DNA of 18,824 bases from JAXGPP01 sp964436865. GTDB taxonomy: Bacteria; Planctomycetota; Planctomycetia; Pirellulales; Thermoguttaceae. The DNA lies in contig CAYTFK010000114.1 in NCBI GenBank assembly GCA_964436865.1, positions 1 to 18,824 of the forward strand, in the 5' to 3' direction. Position numbers and translations under genes: made by a program. The notes below the pieces were generated by a model. It was not told the origin of the DNA and did not search any database. It saw only the letters and a list, made by a program, of their open reading frames with translations. Of the stretch, positions 15,399 to 18,824 are shown one piece after another; position 1 is the stretch's first letter; each line of letters begins with the position of its first letter.

Positions 15399-16388
15399 TC
15401 AAATCGCCATGGTATCAAGCAGCCTGACGAGTTCGTCGGGCACGGGCTTGTGCATGCCGAACGTTTCTTCAAAGGGCGTCAATACCAGTTCACCGTGCAA
15501 CTCGCCGGCCATCGCGCCCGTCTTGCCCTCGAGGATCGATCGCACCGCGAAGTCGCCCAGCCGCGTGCCGAGTATGCGATCGCTGGGGCTGGGCGAGCCG
15601 CCACGCTGCAGGTGCCCCAGCGTGACCACCCGGGTATCGAACGGGCAGCCGACCCGGCAAAGGTCCTCCTGCAGCTTGACTGCGCCGCCGTATTCGTCCC
15701 CCTCGGCCACGATGACGATGATCGAGAGCTTGCCACGGGCCTTGAGCAATTTGAGCTGCTCGACGATCTGTGTCACGTCCGTAGGCGTTTCCGGGAGACA
15801 GGCGACCTCAGCTCCGCAGGCCAGAGCGGTATGCAGCGCCAGGTAACCGCTGTGCCGGCCCATCACCTCGACGAGGAACATCCGCTCGTGGCTCTCGGCC
15901 GTGTCGCGGAGCTTGTCAACGCATTCCACGGCGGTCTGGACTGCAGTCGAGAAACCGATGGTGAAATCGGTTCCAATCAGGTCGTTGTCGATCGTGCCGG
16001 GGGCGCCGATAACCGGACCGTCCCAGTATTTGCGCAGGGCGGTCGCGCCGCGGAAGGTGCCGTCGCCGCCGATCGGCACGAGGGCATCGATCCTGTGCTT
16101 CCGCAGAATCGCCGCGGCCTTCTTCTGGCCCGCTTCGGTGCGGAATTCGTCGCTGCGGCTGCTCAGCAGGATGGTGCCGCCCAGCCGCGACAATCCGGAG
16201 ACGGACCGCAACGTCATCAGCGGGTGGCCCTCGCTGTTAATGAAGAAGCTCTCGTCGAGCAATCCCTGGTATCCGCGGCGAATGCCCACGACTTCGTGCC
16301 CTGCCGCCATGGCGGTGCGGACCACCGCGCGGACGCAAGGATTCATGCCGGGAGCATCGCCACCGCTGCAAAAGACGCCGATTCGCAT
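15399..16388 (-). CDS. pfkA: ATP-type 6-phosphofructokinase
   Basis: The enzyme phosphorylates fructose 6-phosphate to fructose 1,6-bisphosphate in glycolysis. From the ATG at 16388 it is 329 aa. Motifs include GGDAPGMN (9-16), GGDGTF (107-112), PGTIDNDL (130-137, with Asp134 the catalytic base), MGRHSGYLA (176-184) and GHLQRGGSPS (258-267). Gly110 in GGDG and Gly131 before TID are the ATP-dependent residues. PPi-dependent enzymes have Asp and Lys there, so ATP use is inferred. An AGAGG lies six bases before ATG 16388, whereas the upstream ATG at 16403 has its purine tract almost touching it. It lies 24 bp downstream of a PfkB-family kinase gene, so the two are probably cotranscribed. Confidence 0.92.
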   Translation of the reverse strand: MRIGVFCSGGDAPGMNPCVRAVVRTAMAAGHEVVGIRRGYQGLLDESFFINSEGHPLMTLRSVSGLSRLGGTILLSSRSDEFRTEAGQKKAAAILRKHRIDALVPIGGDGTFRGATALRKYWDGPVIGAPGTIDNDLIGTDFTIGFSTAVQTAVECVDKLRDTAESHERMFLVEVMGRHSGYLALHTALACGAEVACLPETPTDVTQIVEQLKLLKARGKLSIIVIVAEGDEYGGAVKLQEDLCRVGCPFDTRVVTLGHLQRGGSPSPSDRILGTRLGDFAVRSILEGKTGAMAGELHGELVLTPFEETFGMHKPVPDELVRLLDTMAI

Positions 16389-16412
16389 GGTTTTCCTCTC
16401 CATTCCCTCCGG

Positions 16413-17366
16413 TCAGCAGGACTCGATGGGCAACGGGTGATCCTGCATGAACTGATCCAACTCCTGGCGGTTGAACACGCTCTCCGTCGTGCCGATCGCC
16501 CGTACGCAACTAGCGCCTAGCGCACTGCCCCAGCGCAGGCACCCTGCGGGGTCTTCTCCGGCGAGCATCCCGGCAATGTAGCCGGCATCGAAGGCATCGC
16601 CGCTGCCGGCGCCACCGACGAAATTCACCGGATAGACGCCGGCTCGAAGCCGCAGGCGATCGCTTGCCAGCACGCTGCCACGGCTGCCCAGCGTGATGAC
16701 CACAGTCTCGGCGCCAAGCTGGCGGAAATGATCGGCCTGCTGCCACGGATCTTTCAAGCCGGTGATGATCGCCGCCTCATCGTCGTTGGGCAGAAAGACG
16801 TCGGTTTCGGGCAAGATCCGGGCGAGCGTTTCCTGGTAATGCTCACCGCCGAAGAGCACCACGTCGAGCACCGTGCGGGCTCCCGCCTTACGGGCCCTGC
16901 GGAACAGTTCGACCATCGAATCGGTTTCCAAACCCGGCATCATCAAGTAGCCGCCGACGTAGAAGACCTTGGCCTGGGAGACCCAGTCGGCGGGGATATG
17001 TTCGACGGTGAACCGGGTATTGGCCCCCGCCGTGCTGATGAAGCGGCGATCCTCCCCCTGGACATTGACGATCATCGTTGCTGCTGAACCCATCCCCTCG
17101 ATACGATGCACGCCGCGCGTATCGACACCGCCCTGGTTCAAGGCATCGACGAGAAACGTGCCGAACGGGTCATCGCCGACGCACCCCGACACGCCGACCT
17201 TGATGCCGAGCTTGACCAGATCCACCGCGGCATTGGCCGCACAGCCGCCCATTCCCAGCTGGACCCGCTCGACCGGGACGAGTTCCCCGGCCCGGGGCAT
17301 GTGAGGCAGCGGCGCACAGGCCACGTCAGCAAAGAGAATTCCGGCACTCAGACAGTCGATGGCCAC
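16413..17366 (-). CDS. PfkB-family carbohydrate kinase
   Basis: A 317-aa ribokinase-fold kinase starting at GTG 17366 (GGGGAG five bases upstream; no ATG nearby in frame fits). Sugar-binding GMGGCAANAAVDL is at 38-50, followed by GCVGDDPFG (61-69). The second PfkB signature reads VGGAGSGDAFDAGY (250-263), with Asp257 as the likely catalytic base. The first Asp of the usual DTxGAGD is Gly251, which differs from RbsK in this same window. The substrate could be fructose, ribose, adenosine, 2-keto-3-deoxygluconate or another sugar, and the sequence does not decide. A glycolytic kinase role is suggested by the pfkA gene 24 bp downstream. It is not a recent copy of the rbsK gene at 1361-2284, as the two differ in nearly every motif. 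Confidence 0.87.
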   Translation of the reverse strand: MAIDCLSAGILFADVACAPLPHMPRAGELVPVERVQLGMGGCAANAAVDLVKLGIKVGVSGCVGDDPFGTFLVDALNQGGVDTRGVHRIEGMGSAATMIVNVQGEDRRFISTAGANTRFTVEHIPADWVSQAKVFYVGGYLMMPGLETDSMVELFRRARKAGARTVLDVVLFGGEHYQETLARILPETDVFLPNDDEAAIITGLKDPWQQADHFRQLGAETVVITLGSRGSVLASDRLRLRAGVYPVNFVGGAGSGDAFDAGYIAGMLAGEDPAGCLRWGSALGASCVRAIGTTESVFNRQELDQFMQDHPLPIESC

Positions 17367-17470
17367 AGCGGCTCCCCTGCACTAGCGGACAATGGACTTC
17401 CACGAGCCTCCATTGTTGTCGATGGGTGGCCTAATTGACCAGCCCTTTTTCGGAAGTGGTTGGAGCACTT

Positions 17471-17490
17471 GAGGTTCGGATTGAAACCTC
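17471..17490. repeat. Inverted repeat upstream of the PfkB-family kinase gene
   Basis: GAGGTT (17471-17476) and AACCTC (17485-17490) form a perfect 6-bp inverted repeat with an 8-nt spacer, about 105 bp upstream of the kinase GTG. It has no T-run on either side, so an operator or a leader hairpin is more likely than a terminator. The surrounding 17367-17652 segment is otherwise non-coding. I see no convincing promoter. Confidence 0.3.
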
Positions 17491-17560
17491 GAAATTCCGT
17501 TCTTCCTCAGTCTCCGGCCGGACGGTGGCATCGAGCGAGCCTGTCCCATTACCGCCATCC

Positions 17561-17593
17561 CAAAGAAGCGGAACCGCAAGGGACGGCGGTTCC
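17561..17593 (-). terminator. Hairpin terminator candidate after the membrane zinc-ribbon gene
   Basis: A perfect 8-bp inverted repeat, GGAACCGC (17570-17577) and GCGGTTCC (17586-17593), with an 8-nt loop. It lies about 60 bp beyond the stop of the minus-strand gene ending at 17653. On that strand it is followed by GCTTCTTT, a poor U-tract, so intrinsic termination is plausible but not certain. Confidence 0.45.
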
Positions 17594-17652
17594 ACCGTGA
17601 AGACTGCACCCGTCATGAGGCGGCCGGGTGGCCTGATCGGTAACGCGGCCTG

Positions 17653-18824
17653 CTACGCGAAGACCTCGATGCCCTTCGGCGGTGGGACGGGGAAGGGCTC
17701 GCGGCAGTCGAAGCAAGCGTCGCGGTCGCGGGGCGACAGTTGGCCGCAGTTTGGGCAGGGTTCGCGAACCGGCCAGCGGCGGTGGAACAAGAGGCCGCAC
17801 AGGCCAGGCAGGCCGAGGAGGAACACAAATACGGTCCAGGTACGCGGGTACGGCATGCCGAAACGGTTCAGTCGCCGCCATGCATACCACGCCATGGCGA
17901 CCGATGCGAGAACAGCGACCACGAGCGCCGGCCAGAACTCAGCGATGGCCTTCGACAGCCGCTCTATGGGCGGCTTTTCCGATTTCGGTAGGAGAGCGGC
18001 CACGATTCCGACGAGCATGACCGCCGGAACCGGCACCACCGCACCCATCTCCGAGCGGTCCCAGAACGTTTCGGGCGCGGCGGGAGGCCGGACTCTGACC
18101 ATCTGCCGCCGCGTGACTCCCGATGCGGAAATATAGATGAGTTCGACCTGATCCGAGCGCAGAGTATTCTCAACCGCCAATACGGCGGCCGACGGGCCGA
18201 GCCGGAACAGAGAGATCCATTTCCCGTCGAGTCCCTCGGGAAGCCGGATGGAATCACGGACCTGATCGTCTTCCACGGCGACAATCCGGTCCTGCAACCG
18301 CACGGCAAGGCCTGGCCCCGACTGCGGTGATGAGCTCACCACCGACCCGCCGGTGTCGGACGAGTAGCCGGGGAAGAGGCTGATCGAAGCCACATCGGGC
18401 GACCGCAAGACTGACCGGACGGCCCGGGTTCGCAGATCGACGGTAACGACCCCACCGTCTGCCATGAAGTACAACACTCGCTGCGGGAAAACGCTTTCCT
18501 TGCCCTCCACGGTCTTGATTGCCGGTGCATACTGGTATGCATGCCTGCCGAAAAACTGCGGTGAGTGTTCGAAACGGAAGCGGTCTGCAGCCGGCGGCAT
18601 GTCGCGACGGAAGCCGCTGCGGCCGATGTAGCCAATGCGCTCGCGCGTCGTCAGATCGAAACCCTCGAGCCAACCGAAGCCACCCTTCCGCGAATCGTAA
18701 AGCAAATACCAGCGGATGCGATCCCCATCGTCGAATCGCTGTGAGAGCACGCTGAGATTCGCCGGAAAGCCGGCCGCTAGCTCATGCTCCGAGTCTGGCG
18801 GGAGCGCCGCGGCGAAGAGCACCC
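17653..18824 (-). CDS. Membrane protein with C-terminal zinc ribbon, C-terminal part (5' end outside window)
   Basis: About 390 residues are visible and the frame runs past the window edge, so the GTG at 18822 is probably internal. The first ~250 visible residues look like beta-rich, propeller-like sequence with no family I recognise (for example YLLYDSRKGGFGWLEGFDL and PQRVLYFMADGGVVTVDL). Three hydrophobic segments follow at about 260-279, 294-315 and 328-346. A short cytoplasmic-type tail carries a four-cysteine zinc ribbon, C356-x2-C359 and C370-x2-C373, and ends PPPKGIEVFA. I recall this ending from planctomycete membrane proteins that often adjoin ABC transporter genes, but I cannot verify it here. 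Function unknown. It is separated from the PfkB-type kinase gene by 286 bp with a terminator-like hairpin between. Confidence 0.7.
   Translation of the reverse strand, partial: VLFAAALPPDSEHELAAGFPANLSVLSQRFDDGDRIRWYLLYDSRKGGFGWLEGFDLTTRERIGYIGRSGFRRDMPPAADRFRFEHSPQFFGRHAYQYAPAIKTVEGKESVFPQRVLYFMADGGVVTVDLRTRAVRSVLRSPDVASISLFPGYSSDTGGSVVSSSPQSGPGLAVRLQDRIVAVEDDQVRDSIRLPEGLDGKWISLFRLGPSAAVLAVENTLRSDQVELIYISASGVTRRQMVRVRPPAAPETFWDRSEMGAVVPVPAVMLVGIVAALLPKSEKPPIERLSKAIAEFWPALVVAVLASVAMAWYAWRRLNRFGMPYPRTWTVFVFLLGLPGLCGLLFHRRWPVREPCPNCGQLSPRDRDACFDCREPFPVPPPKGIEVFA

Noticed and set aside
15356..15472. Longer start for the HzsA-related gene
   Set aside because: It would overlap pfkA and put 39 residues before a normal signal peptide. 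ATG 15355 or 15367 is more credible.
17431..17616. 61-codon minus-strand ORF between the zinc-ribbon and PfkB-type genes
   Set aside because: It spans the terminator-like hairpin at 17570-17593, has no ribosome site that I can see and no family resemblance.

Overview
The window is a GC-rich bacterial chromosome segment that most resembles a non-anammox planctomycete (Pirellulales-like). The grounds are a hydrazine-synthase-alpha-like dihaem protein, twin-arginine-type Gfo/Idh/MocA and sugar-isomerase proteins, a membrane protein with a C-terminal zinc ribbon of a kind I associate with planctomycetes, a YidC with a PDZ insert, and a microcompartment gene pair. This assignment rests on recognised protein families, not on a database search. 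I see no rRNA, tRNA, CRISPR array, transposase or phage gene.

Layout. 1-1194 (+): the 3' end of a glycoside hydrolase 2-like protein with an Ig-like and a glutamine-amidotransferase-like domain. 1195-1360: a short convergent gap holding two copies of a 21-nt repeat. 1361-6070 (-): a yidC > mnmE > rbsK run, combining membrane protein insertion, tRNA wobble-uridine modification and ribose phosphorylation. 6334-7080 (-): a calcineurin-like phosphoesterase. 7081-7465: a divergent intergenic region with a 15-codon leader ORF whose stop overlaps the tsaB start. 7466-8158 (+): tsaB (t6A tRNA modification). 8162-10896 (-): sugar isomerase-like > Gfo/Idh/MocA oxidoreductase > tandem-ACT protein. 11090-13000 (+): a PduS-like flavo/iron-sulfur protein followed by a tandem-BMC (PduT-like) shell protein. 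13013-17366 (-): PfkB-family sugar kinase > ATP-type 6-phosphofructokinase > HzsA-related dihaem protein. 17653-18824 (-): the 3' part of a membrane protein with a zinc ribbon, followed by a hairpin terminator candidate.

How the genes fit together. There are three informational or housekeeping functions (YidC, MnmE, TsaB), sugar catabolism (RbsK, PfkB-type kinase, Pfk, isomerase and oxidoreductase, GH2 fragment) and redox functions (PduS/PduT pair, dihaem protein). The PduS/PduT pair is the most system-like element. It looks like a satellite electron-transfer port for a bacterial microcompartment whose enzymes and other shell proteins are encoded elsewhere. The shell protein lacks the pore cysteine that carries the [4Fe-4S] cluster in enterobacterial PduT, as far as I can align it from memory. 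The other standout is the PDZ domain inserted into the periplasmic domain of YidC.
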